A stretch of DNA of 6,672 nucleotides from an uncultured Dokdonella sp. GTDB taxonomy: Bacteria > Pseudomonadota > Gammaproteobacteria > Xanthomonadales > Rhodanobacteraceae. Both the position numbers and the translations under genes were made by a program. The notes beneath the pieces are model-generated. The model was not told the origin of the DNA. It was given only the letters and a program-made list of their open reading frames with translations, and did no database searches. The stretch spans positions 1 through 6,672 of the forward strand of contig CAKSZY010000053.1 of assembly GCA_934526015.1 (NCBI GenBank). Reading direction: 5' to 3'. This document shows positions 1 to 6,300 of this stretch, piece by piece. The first letter of the stretch is position 1. Each line of letters opens with the position of its first letter.

Positions 1-189
1 GTGTGGATTCGCTCGCTGGCCTGCCGGATGCCATTCGGCAAGGTGCTGGTGGCGATCGCCAACAAGCACGCCCGGCACCTGTGGGCGATGCTCGCCCACG
101 ACGTCGACTACGATCCGAGCGCCAGCCTGCACCACCCGATGTCGAGGCACGGGGTCGCGCGCAGCGCGAACGAACCCGCACCTGCATGA
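1..189 (+). CDS. IS110-family (IS1111-type) transposase, C-terminal fragment
   Basis: Only the last 62 codons lie in the window; the reading frame is open at base 1, so the GTG there is probably an internal valine codon and not the true start. The residues that identify it are the block FGKVLVAIANKHARHLWAML followed by DVDYDP. This matches the pattern 'K-x-x-V-A-(I/L)-A-N-K-x-A-R-x-x-W-A-x-L' found at the end of the Transposase_20 domain of IS110/IS1111 enzymes. These proteins combine an N-terminal RuvC-like DEDD domain with a C-terminal serine-containing domain and work with an element-encoded guide RNA. The catalytic parts lie outside the window, so I cannot say whether the enzyme is intact. 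The frame ends in TGA, and the long non-coding tail after it fits the IS1111 layout. Family assignment is confident; subgroup is less so. Confidence 0.85.
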   Translation: MWIRSLACRMPFGKVLVAIANKHARHLWAMLAHDVDYDPSASLHHPMSRHGVARSANEPAPA

Positions 190-440
190 AACCGGTTCAC
201 CGTCAGCGCGACGCGGTAGCAACGGGTCAGACCCACCTGGAGAGAACCTGACTAACTATCCGGACGTCCAAACGGGTTGCGGTTGATCGCCGCAACCCGG
301 ACGACACCGATGAATGAACGAGGTCTCCGGGCGCGGTTTATACCCTGGTCCGCATCAGCCCATCGATGCAACAAGACCGTTTACGGAAATGCAGTCTGAC
401 AACCGTTCGATCCGCATCGCACTGATTGCACGACGCAACA
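190..440 (+). ncRNA. Candidate seek/bridge RNA region of the IS1111-type element
   Basis: This stretch after the transposase stop has no credible coding frame but does carry structure. The clearest part is a perfect 10-bp stem (273-282 with 290-299) closing a 7-base loop. It is flanked by a direct repeat CCGGACG (260-266 and 297-303). A weaker 5-bp stem pairs 352-356 with 365-369, and an 8-base direct repeat TCCGCATC occurs at 349-356 and 411-418. IS110-family elements encode a guide RNA whose loops pair with target and donor DNA; in the IS1111 subgroup it lies downstream of the transposase gene, as this stretch does. The RNA identity is inferred from position plus hairpins. The exact ends are not visible, so the coordinates are a search interval. 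Confidence 0.4.
273..299 (+). repeat. Perfect 10-bp stem-loop downstream of the transposase
   Basis: CGGGTTGCGG at 273-282 is exactly complementary to CCGCAACCCG at 290-299, with the 7-base loop TTGATCG between them. No T-run follows, so it is a poor intrinsic terminator. Its place in the non-coding tail of an IS1111-like element makes a structural stem of the guide RNA more likely. The pairing is directly visible; the role is inferred. Confidence 0.7.
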
Positions 441-546
441 CCAGCACTACGTGACCGACAGCGAAGGCCTCGAAGCTCAAGGCCAGAGCGTCATGCGTTC
501 AGGGTTGACGGGAAGTCTCTTACGGAATTGTTAGGGCGCAGTGCCC

Positions 547-550
547 GGAG
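547..550 (+). promoter_or_regulatory. Ribosome binding site that sets the start of the 80-codon gene
   Basis: GGAG lies 7 bases before the ATG at 558. The same frame is open further upstream, as far as the 420s, but only through probable IS sequence and with no comparable site. The downstream ATG is therefore preferred. Confidence 0.65.
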
Positions 551-557
551 AAATGAA

Positions 558-800
558 ATGGCGAACGTTGAAATGAAACTGGAAGTGGACATGCGCGGGA
601 TGCGGGCAGCAATGGATGCTGTTGCGAAGGTGCGCGACTTGCCGGCGGAAGTGCAGAAAGACTACCTCGAAGCCCTCGGCTGCGTGGCGATCCACTACAT
701 GCGCGCAATGGGCGGCGATGACTACGCACGTGGCTGGATGGAGCATGCGCTGTCGGACCTCGACCGACCACCCTTGCTGCAACTGCCGACGAAACAATGA
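558..800 (+). CDS. Small hypothetical protein, probable integron cassette product
   Basis: This is an 80-residue protein beginning MANVEMKLEVDMRGM and ending QLPTKQ. I do not recognise the family. No signal peptide or membrane segment is seen, and it should be a soluble, mostly helical protein. Residues 1-27 look like a charged helix rich in Met. Residues 28-50 (LPAEVQKDYLEALGCVAIHYM) could be a second helix. The stretch from residue 51 on (MGGDDYARGWMEHAL) contains an acidic DD and aromatic Tyr and Trp. One cysteine is at position 42. Real coding is suggested by the ribosome binding site, the soluble-protein composition and the tight fit between two core-like recombination sites. Cassette genes of this size very often encode proteins of unknown function, some of them toxins, antitoxins or modifiers of other proteins. 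No such role can be assigned here. Confidence 0.6.
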   Translation: MANVEMKLEVDMRGMRAAMDAVAKVRDLPAEVQKDYLEALGCVAIHYMRAMGGDDYARGWMEHALSDLDRPPLLQLPTKQ

Positions 801-807
801 GCATGCG

Positions 808-845
808 GCCTAACTACAAATAGTCCGCAGAAGTGCGGGTTATGC
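808..845 (+). other. attC-like recombination site (short or degenerate)
   Basis: The left core GCCTAAC (808-814) fits the R'' consensus RYYYAAC. The right core GTTATGC (839-845) is complementary to it at 6 of 7 bases. Between them CCGCA (825-829) pairs with TGCGG (834-838) around a GAAG loop, so the single strand can fold as an imperfect hairpin with a 10-base unpaired left side. Full attC sites are normally about 55 bases or longer with separate L'' and L' boxes. This one is only 38 bases, so it may have lost its middle or may be a chance match. It starts 7 bases past the stop of the small gene, where an attC should be. Confidence 0.45.
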
Positions 846-949
846 ACGGATGGTCGGTGCGTTCGGATGGGGAGTCAAGCGAATTTGTTCCGAGGAATCA
901 TGGCGTTGCGCGATGTCCGGGACGCTTCGGGTTGCGCCGGGAGGTGTGC

Positions 950-1006
950 ATATCCGCCATCGAGCGGTGTTATGGGGATATCGGCGTGAAAGTGCGGTGA
1001 TATCGG
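950..1006. repeat. Three GATATC-like motifs: direct and inverted short repeats
   Basis: GATATCGG occurs twice (977-984 and 999-1006), 22 bases apart start to start, close to two helical turns. ATATCC at 950-955 is an inverted partner of GGATAT at 976-981. The spacing could suit a DNA-binding protein, but no gene starts nearby, so this may be chance. Confidence 0.3.
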
Positions 1007-1210
1007 GTTCCGGGGGTGGTGGCCTCGGGTCGTGTCTTCTCGACGATGTTTGCCGACGTTTGCGGCTGAAGCGCGACGGCCTGCGCCCGGGACGCTGCCA
1101 TGCAAGGTGGATCGTGCCTCCATTCCGTTCAGCGGCGAGCGTCGTCCCTCGGTTCCCCGTGGTCCGTTCGACTCCGACCTTGCGCGCAGCCGGCCGGGGT
1201 GACTCCGGGT

Positions 1211-1226
1211 CCGGTTCGTCAACCGG
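1211..1226 (-). terminator. Small stem-loop just past the HEPN gene; weak terminator candidate
   Basis: CCGGTT (1211-1216) pairs exactly with AACCGG (1221-1226) around a 4-base loop. It begins 10 bases beyond the leftward stop codon. No T-run follows in the direction of transcription, so it is at best a weak or RNA-stabilising hairpin. Confidence 0.25.
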
Positions 1227-1236
1227 GTGCCGCACC

Positions 1237-1884
1237 TCACCCCGCCACGAGCGGGTAGGCCACGTCGCCGAAGCCGTCGGCGGCGGGGTCCATCAGCAGG
1301 TCGATGATGATCGGCAGGATGCTGCCGAGGATGCGTGCGGCGTCGGCGAGCTGGGCGCGGTTGGCCGAGCTGTTCCAGGTGGCGCCGCCGTGCACGGTCT
1401 GGTTGCGCAGGGTGTGCAGGCGATCGAGCACGACGCAGAGGACGACGTCGGTGCGCTTGTCCATCAACGCTTCGAAGGCGCGCTTGCGCTCGGTATCGAA
1501 ACCGGTGCGCCAGCGCTCGCTGGAATCGTGTTCGCGCAGTGCACGCCAGAACGGCTCGTGGACGTAGTGGTTGCCGATCAAGGTGCGGATCGGGCCGCTG
1601 AACTGCTCGAACAGGACCTGGTGCAGTCGCTGCTCGTGGTCGAGGGCGAGTACGCGTTCGACGAAGCGTCGGGTTTCGACGCGTTCGCCGGATTCGAAGC
1701 CGAACTCGCTGGCGTAGCAGGCGTTGAAGGCGATCCACTGGAACAGGAAGCGCGCGTCGGTATCGTCGGTTTCGCGTTCGGCACGGGCCAGCCAGCTGAT
1801 CGCCCGATGCACGCGCACGCGCAGGGATTCGGGTTGGGCGTCGCGCAGCTGGCGGTGCTTGTGCTTGAGCGAGGTCGCATCCAT
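1237..1884 (-). CDS. HEPN-type protein (putative RNase or RNA-linked function)
   Basis: The product is 215 residues, starts MDATSLKHKHRQL, and appears soluble and largely helical, with no signal peptide. Residues 24-60 (HRAISWLARA then FLFQWIAFNACYASEF) form a helix pair with an aromatic W-I-A-F-N-A core. A middle part (about 92-130) contains FSGPIRTLIGN and FW. Residues 154-198 carry the key stretch LHTLRNQTVHGGATWNS, then a hydrophobic helix ending PIIIDLLM. The R160-N161-x3-H165 arrangement fits the R-polar-x3-5-H signature of HEPN domains. Many HEPN proteins are metal-independent RNases in toxin-antitoxin, abortive-infection or CRISPR systems; others are non-catalytic. The hydrophobic helices, conserved-looking WIAFNA block and HGGATWNS suggest the widespread stand-alone 'HEPN domain-containing protein' group. 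The frame is open about 39 codons further upstream, but the ATG at 1884 has a GGGAG 5 bases before it and the upstream part is Arg/Pro-rich. No MNT nucleotidyltransferase or other antitoxin partner is adjacent. Confidence 0.75.
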   Translation of the reverse strand: MDATSLKHKHRQLRDAQPESLRVRVHRAISWLARAERETDDTDARFLFQWIAFNACYASEFGFESGERVETRRFVERVLALDHEQRLHQVLFEQFSGPIRTLIGNHYVHEPFWRALREHDSSERWRTGFDTERKRAFEALMDKRTDVVLCVVLDRLHTLRNQTVHGGATWNSSANRAQLADAARILGSILPIIIDLLMDPAADGFGDVAYPLVAG

Positions 1885-1889
1885 GTCGT

Positions 1890-1894
1890 CTCCC
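1890..1894 (-). promoter_or_regulatory. Ribosome binding site that sets the HEPN start
   Basis: Read on the minus strand, GGGAG ends 5 bases before the ATG at 1884. It supports this start over the longer upstream frame that opens near 2001. Confidence 0.65.
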
Positions 1895-1914
1895 GGAGCC
1901 GGAGGCAGGCATTC

Positions 1915-1936
1915 GCACGAGCTTAGCCGTTCGTGC
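1915..1936. promoter_or_regulatory. Inverted repeat upstream of the HEPN gene, possible operator
   Basis: GCACGA (1915-1920) is the exact reverse complement of TCGTGC (1931-1936), with a 10-base spacer. It sits 31 to 52 bases upstream of the HEPN start codon, a position where a repressor site or leader hairpin could act. Six-base arms are not rare in GC-rich DNA, so this is tentative. Confidence 0.25.
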
Positions 1937-2051
1937 ACGGGCTGCCCACGGCGGCAGGCGCGAAGCGGCGACACCGGAAGCGGCGCGCGTCGACAGCGCA
2001 AGGCGCAGGACAGGATGCCGCATTCCGCCAGGGCAGTGACTTATGGCGGAT

Positions 2052-2064
2052 GCTGCACTGCAGC
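2052..2064. promoter_or_regulatory. 13-bp palindrome in the divergent region, possible operator
   Basis: GCTGCA, one central base, then TGCAGC form a perfect dyad. It lies about 210 bases before the efflux adaptor start and about 170 from the HEPN start. RND operons are often controlled by TetR- or MarR-type repressors binding short palindromes, which makes it worth noting. No regulator is encoded beside it. Confidence 0.25.
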
Positions 2065-2263
2065 CCCGGCGCGCTACCCTTGCCAGTCGCTGCACGCGAC
2101 GGCACGGGCGAGCGCGTTGTCCGCGATGCCCGGCGGTGTCATCGGCCGCGCCGGTCGCGCCAGGGAGTGAACGCCGACGCCGTATCCGTTGTCCGTCCGT
2201 TTCGGGGCCGGCGTGCCGGCCAGCGACATCGGTGCGCGAGCGTCGTGCATCGGGAATCCGCAC

Positions 2264-2268
2264 GGAAG
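2264..2268 (+). promoter_or_regulatory. Ribosome binding site that sets the adaptor start
   Basis: GGAAG lies 7 bases before the ATG at 2276. The frame is also open from 2189, but that extension would place 29 residues in front of a clean lipoprotein signal peptide, so 2276 is chosen. Confidence 0.7.
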
Positions 2269-2275
2269 AAGTGGC

Positions 2276-3328
2276 ATGCACAGATTCATTTTCATCGTCC
2301 TGTCCGCCTGCCTTGCATTGGCAGCCTGTTCGCGCGGCACTGCGCCGCCGGCGACGGCGGGCGCGCAGGGCGCGATCCCGGTGACGACGACCACGGTCGA
2401 GGTGTCGCCCTGGGTGGACGTCATCGAGGCCGTCGGCACCAGCCGGGCGCGCGAAGCGGTGACCCTGACCGCGAAGATCACCGAGACCGTGCGCAAGGTG
2501 AACTTCCGCGATGGCCAGCATGTCGAGGCCGGCGATGTGCTGGTCGAGCTGACTTCGGGCCAGCAGGTTGCCGGACTCGCCGAGGCGCAGGCGAACTGGC
2601 GCGATGCCGAGCGCCTGCTCAAGCGCAACCAGGACCTGGTGCGCCAGGGCACGATCTCGCGCCAGGTGTTCGATACCGCCCAGGCCAACCACGATTCCAG
2701 CAAGGCCCGCGTCGACCTGCTGCGTGCGCAGCTTTCCGACCGGGTCGTCACCGCGCCGTTCTCCGGCGTGCTCGGGTTGCGCCAGGTCAGCGTCGGCTCG
2801 CTGGTGACGCCCGGCACGGTCATCACCACGCTCGACGACATCGACGTGGTCAACGTCGACTTCTCCCTGCCCGAGCGCCATCTCGCCGCGATCCGTGCCG
2901 GCCAACCGATCGTCGCGCGCAGCGTGGCCTGGCCGGATCGCACCTTCGAGGGACGGGTATTGTCGCTCGATGCGCGCCTCGATCCGGTCACCCGGGCCTT
3001 CCAGGTCCGCGCCGAGGTGCCGAATGCCGACCACGCCCTGCGTGCCGGCATGTTGATCACCGTCGAAGTGTTGCGTCCGGCGCGCGAGGTGATCGCCGTG
3101 CCGGAAATCGCGATCGTGCAGGTCGGCAGCGATGCCTTCGTGTTCCGCGTCGATGCCGGCGATATCGTCCGGCGCACCCGCGTCACTCTCGGTGCACGCC
3201 TGCCGGGCCGCGTCGAGGTGGTCGACGGGCTCGAACCCGGCGCGCGCATCGTCGTCGATGGCACGGTCAAGCTGCGCGACGGCGTGAAGATCGTCGAGGC
3301 GCCTCGCGCGCAAGCGGCCGGACCATGA
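2276..3328 (+). CDS. RND efflux periplasmic adaptor lipoprotein (membrane fusion protein)
   Basis: This 350-residue protein is the AcrA/MexA-type adaptor linking an inner-membrane RND pump to an outer-membrane channel across the periplasm. The N-terminus is a lipoprotein signal peptide (residues 1-17, hydrophobic FIFIVLSACLALAA) with a lipobox L15-A16-A17-C18. Serine at +2 does not give the Asp inner-membrane retention signal. The first half of the lipoyl domain is around 70-92 (KVNFRDGQHVEAGDVLVEL) and the second half at 157-186 (VVTAPFSGVLGLRQVSVGS). Between them residues 94-155 form the helical hairpin, with RNQDLVRQGTISRQVFDTA typical of the channel-contacting end. A beta-barrel domain follows (about 190-265; DPVTRAFQVRAEV is characteristic), then the membrane-proximal domain (about 270-345; IAVPEIAIVQVG, GLEPGARIVVDG). 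Length is close to that of family members. The pump gene follows after 28 bases, so they almost surely form one operon. The exact subfamily, and hence substrate, cannot be told from sequence alone. Confidence 0.95.
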   Translation: MHRFIFIVLSACLALAACSRGTAPPATAGAQGAIPVTTTTVEVSPWVDVIEAVGTSRAREAVTLTAKITETVRKVNFRDGQHVEAGDVLVELTSGQQVAGLAEAQANWRDAERLLKRNQDLVRQGTISRQVFDTAQANHDSSKARVDLLRAQLSDRVVTAPFSGVLGLRQVSVGSLVTPGTVITTLDDIDVVNVDFSLPERHLAAIRAGQPIVARSVAWPDRTFEGRVLSLDARLDPVTRAFQVRAEVPNADHALRAGMLITVEVLRPAREVIAVPEIAIVQVGSDAFVFRVDAGDIVRRTRVTLGARLPGRVEVVDGLEPGARIVVDGTVKLRDGVKIVEAPRAQAAGP

Positions 3329-3360
3329 GCGGCGGGTACGCCGGCGGAGCACGTCGATGA
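3325..3360 (+). other. 11-codon mini-frame bridging the adaptor and pump genes
   Basis: An ATG overlaps the adaptor stop (ATGA at 3325-3328) and reads MSGGYAGGARR to a TGA that overlaps the pump start (ATGA at 3357-3360). Such back-to-back overlaps could let ribosomes terminate and restart from one gene to the next. No clear ribosome binding site precedes the mini-frame, and the pump has its own GGAG inside it (3346-3349), so this may be coincidence. The geometry is seen directly; the coupling role is inferred. Confidence 0.3.
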
Positions 3361-6300
3361 TCCTCTCCGACATCGCCATCAAGCGGCCGGTCTTCGCCAC
3401 CGTCGTCAGCCTGTTGCTGGTCGTCCTCGGCATCCTCTCGTTCACCCGCCTGACCCTGCGCGAGCTGCCGGCGATCGATCCGCCGATCGTCTCCGTCGAC
3501 GTGACCTATCCGGGAGCATCGGCCGCGGTGGTGGAGACGCGCATCACCCAGATCCTCGAGGACGCGCTGGCCGGCATCGAGGGAGTCGACATCATCGACT
3601 CGCGCAGCCAGAACGGCCGTGCCTCGGTGTCGATGGAGTTCTCGCTGACGCGCGACATCGAGGCGGCGGCGAACGACGTGCGCGATGCGGTCAGCCGGGT
3701 GATGGACCGCATGCCGGAGGAGGCCGATCCGCCGCAGGTCGCCAAGGTCGAGAGCGACGCCGACGTCATCATCTGGTTCAACATGCGCTCGGACAGCATG
3801 GATGCGCTCGAGCTGACCGACTACGCCGACCGCTACATCGTCGACCGCATGTCGGCGATCGACGGCGTCGCCCGCGTGCAGACCGGTGGCGCGCAGCGCT
3901 ATGCGATGCGCATCTGGCTCGACCGCACCGCGCTGGCCGCGCGCAACCTGGCGGTGTCGGATGTCGAGAACGCGCTGCAGCGCGAGAACGTCGAATTGCC
4001 GGCCGGGCGGATCGAGTCCGACACCCGCGATTTCACCCTGCGCGTGCAGCGTGGTTACCAGACGCCCGAGGATTTCGCGGCGATGACCATCGCCAAGGGG
4101 GCGGACGGCTATCTCGTGCGCCTCGGCGACGTCGCCCGGGTCGAACGCGGCTCGCAGGAGCGGCGCTCCTATCTGCGCAGCAACGGCCAGCCGAACGTCG
4201 GCATCGGCATCGTCAAGACCTCGACGGCGAACAGCCTCGATGTCGCCCGCGCCGCGCGCGAGGAGGTCGAGCGCATCCGGCCGACCCTGCCGGCCGGTAC
4301 CGAGATGTTCGTCGCCTACGACAGCACGCTGTTCATCGAGGCGGCGGTCGAGCGCGTCTACGCGACCCTGATCGAAGCCGGCCTGCTGGTCGTCATCGTC
4401 ATCTTCCTGTTCCTCGGCAGCCTGCGTTCGGCATTGATCCCGGCGGTGACGGTGCCGGTCTGCCTGATCGCCGCGTTCATCGCCCTGTACGCGTTCGGCT
4501 ACACGATCAACCTGCTGACCCTGCTCGCCCTCGTGCTCTGCATCGGCCTGGTCGTCGACGACGCGATCGTCGTGCTGGAAAACATCCAGCGCCGGGTCGA
4601 CCTCGGCGAGCCGCCACTGGTGGCGGCGCGGCGCGGCACCGCCCAGGTCGCCTTTGCGGTGATCGCCACGACCGCCGTGCTGGTCGCCGTGTTCCTGCCG
4701 GTCGGTTTCATGGAAGGCAATACCGGGCGCCTGTTCCGCGAGCTGTCGGTGACCCTCGCCGGCGCGGTGGCCCTGTCGGCCTTCGTCGCCCTCACGCTGA
4801 CGCCGATGATGTCGTCCAAGCTGGTGCGCCGGCACACCGAGCCGCGCGGCTTCAATGCCTGGGTCCATCGTCGTCTCGACGCGCTGACGCGCGCCTACCG
4901 GAGCCAGATCGAACGCGCCGGCCGGCACCGCGGGTTGTATGCGCTGGCGATGTTCGGCGTGCTGGTGGCTGCCGGCCTGCTGAGCCTGCTGCTGATCTGG
5001 CGGGTGCCCTCGGAGCTGGCGCCGACCGAAGACCGCGGCGTGTTCATGGTCAGCATCACCGGTCCGGAAGGCGCCGGTTTCGACTACACCGTGGCCCAGG
5101 TGCAGCAGGTGGAGCAGCGCTTCCGCGACCTGATCGGTGAGGACGGCCCGATCGAGCGCATCAACACCCGCGTTCCCGGCAGCTGGGGCGCCGGCGAGGA
5201 AATGCATTCCGGCCACGCCACCGTGTTCCTCAAGGAGTGGTCGAAGCGCGACGTGACCACCATCGAAGTCGCCGAGAGCGTGCGCCGCGACCTGGCCGAC
5301 CTGCCCGGCGTGCGGGCGATGCCGTCGGTGCGCACCGGACTCGTGCGCGGCGGCGGCCAGCCGGTGCGCTTCGTGCTCGGCGGCCCCGATTACGCCGAAC
5401 TGGTGGTCTGGCGCGATCGCATGCTCGAACGCATGGAGCAGAATCCGCAGCTGACCAACGTCGATTCCGACTACAAGGAGACGCGCCCGCAGTTGCGCGT
5501 CGTCATCGACCACGTGCGCGCCGCCGATCTCGGCGTGTCGGCGCAGGAAATCGGCCGCACGCTGGAAACCATGATGGGTTCGCGCCGTGTCACCACCTAC
5601 GTGGAGGACGGCGAGGAGTACTACGTGATGCTGCAGGCGCAGAGCGACGACCGCGCCGCCCCGGCCGACCTCGCCAACCTCTACGTGCGCTCGCAGCGCA
5701 GCGGCGAACTGATTCCGCTGGCCAACCTCGTCAGCCTGACCGAGGTGGCCGAACCCGGCCAGCTCAACCGTTTCAACCGCCTGCGCGCGATCACCCTGAC
5801 CGCCGGCCTTGCCCCCGGCTATCCGCTCGGAGAGGCCCTGGCGTGGATGGAACAGGTAGCCGGCGAGGAACTGCCCGGCAGCGCGCAGATCGACTACAAG
5901 GGCGACTCGCGCGAGTTCAAGCGCGCCGGCGGCGCGGTGATGTTCACCTTCGTGCTGGCCCTGCTGGTCATCTACCTCGTCCTCGCCGCGCAGTTCGAGA
6001 GCTTCATCCATCCGGTGGTGATCATGCTGACCGTGCCGCTGGCCGTGTTCGGCGCGCTGGTCGGCCTGTGGATCACCGGCGGCTCGCTCAACCTGTTCAG
6101 CCAGATCGGCATCGTCATGCTGGTCGGCCTCGCCGCGAAGAACGGCATCCTCATCGTCGAGTTCGCCAACCAGCTGCGCGACGAGGGACGCGACGTCGCC
6201 GATGCGGTTGCCGAGGCCGCCTCGGTGCGCCTGCGGCCGATCCTGATGACCTCGGTGGCGACCATCGCCGGCGCCATTCCACTGGTCATCGCCGGCGGCC

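Larger units (their letters stand above)
1..529 (+). mobile_element. Right-hand portion of an IS110/IS1111-family insertion sequence (right end approximate)
   Basis: This comprises the transposase tail plus the non-coding stretch that follows it. IS1111 elements typically carry a few hundred non-coding bases after the transposase gene, end in subterminal rather than terminal inverted repeats, and make no target duplication. The right boundary therefore cannot be fixed by eye. I place it before the GTTAGGG core at 530 because that core looks like cassette or target DNA. It could lie anywhere from about 420 to 530. The left end is outside the window, so the subterminal repeats cannot be paired. 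Confidence 0.6.
531..839 (+). mobile_element. Putative integron gene cassette (single small gene plus attC-like site)
   Basis: The unit starts inside a GTTAGGG core (530-536), holds one short gene filling most of its length, and ends in an attC-like site whose right core is GTTATGC (839-845). Integron cassettes recombine between the G and first T of the core GTTRRRY, which gives a cassette of 309 bases, a usual size. On circularisation the G at 839 would join TTAGGG, giving a core that matches the complement of the left attC core GCCTAAC at 6 of 7 bases. Further support is a start codon about 27 bases from the left boundary, a stop just before the attC-like site, lower GC than the flanks, and an adjacent IS1111-type element. 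Against it: neither core fits GTTRRRY perfectly, and the attC-like site is much shorter than usual. No integrase gene is visible. Confidence 0.5.
846..1236. other. Non-coding or decayed stretch with no convincing gene
   Basis: Open frames cross this stretch on both strands, but their translations are rich in Arg, Gly, Pro and Ser, without recognisable domains or ribosome binding sites. I read it as spacer between the mobile patch and the leftward HEPN gene. Visible structure is limited to a trio of GATATC-like motifs (950-1006) and a small stem-loop near the end of the HEPN gene (1211-1226). I see no tRNA, rRNA or integrase remnant. Confidence 0.5.
1885..2275. other. Divergent intergenic region between the HEPN gene and the efflux operon
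   Basis: These 391 bases should hold the promoters of both the leftward HEPN gene and the rightward efflux operon. I find no convincing -35/-10 pair on either strand. Two dyad-symmetric sites are visible (1915-1936 and 2052-2064), plus a GTCGC/GCGAC stem at 2086-2100. No regulator gene is present in the region. Open frames through it are Arg- and Ala-rich without ribosome binding sites and are not called. Confidence 0.5.

Noticed and set aside
466..484. GGCCT/AGGCC stem-loop as the IS end or a terminator
   Set aside because: The stem is only 5 bp with a 9-base loop and no T-run, common by chance in this base composition.
505..533. TTGACG, 17 bases, TTGTTA as a promoter for the small cassette gene
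   Set aside because: The -35 is good and the spacing ideal, but the -10 matches TATAAT poorly. TTGACG could instead be an outward -35 in the IS right end that only works in a circular junction, so it is not called as a promoter here.
840..1235. A 131-codon minus-strand frame downstream of the HEPN gene
   Set aside because: It has Pro/Arg-rich composition, no ribosome binding site and no recognisable motif.
850..1926. A 358-codon plus-strand open frame opposite the HEPN gene
   Set aside because: Its plausible-looking part is simply the antisense of the HEPN gene. Its start has no ribosome binding site, and the HEPN frame has a recognisable motif.
2080..2085. TTGCCA as the -35 of the efflux operon promoter
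   Set aside because: No acceptable -10 hexamer lies at the proper distance downstream.
1933..3360. A 475-codon plus-strand frame overlapping the adaptor
   Set aside because: It is Arg-rich shadow coding of the adaptor in another frame. Only its last 11 codons (3325-3360) are noted, for their overlap geometry.
875..3445. An 856-codon open frame on the minus strand across the HEPN gene and adaptor
   Set aside because: It runs through non-coding DNA, the HEPN gene in another frame and the adaptor antisense. Its composition is low-complexity Arg/Ala/Asp with no recognisable fold.
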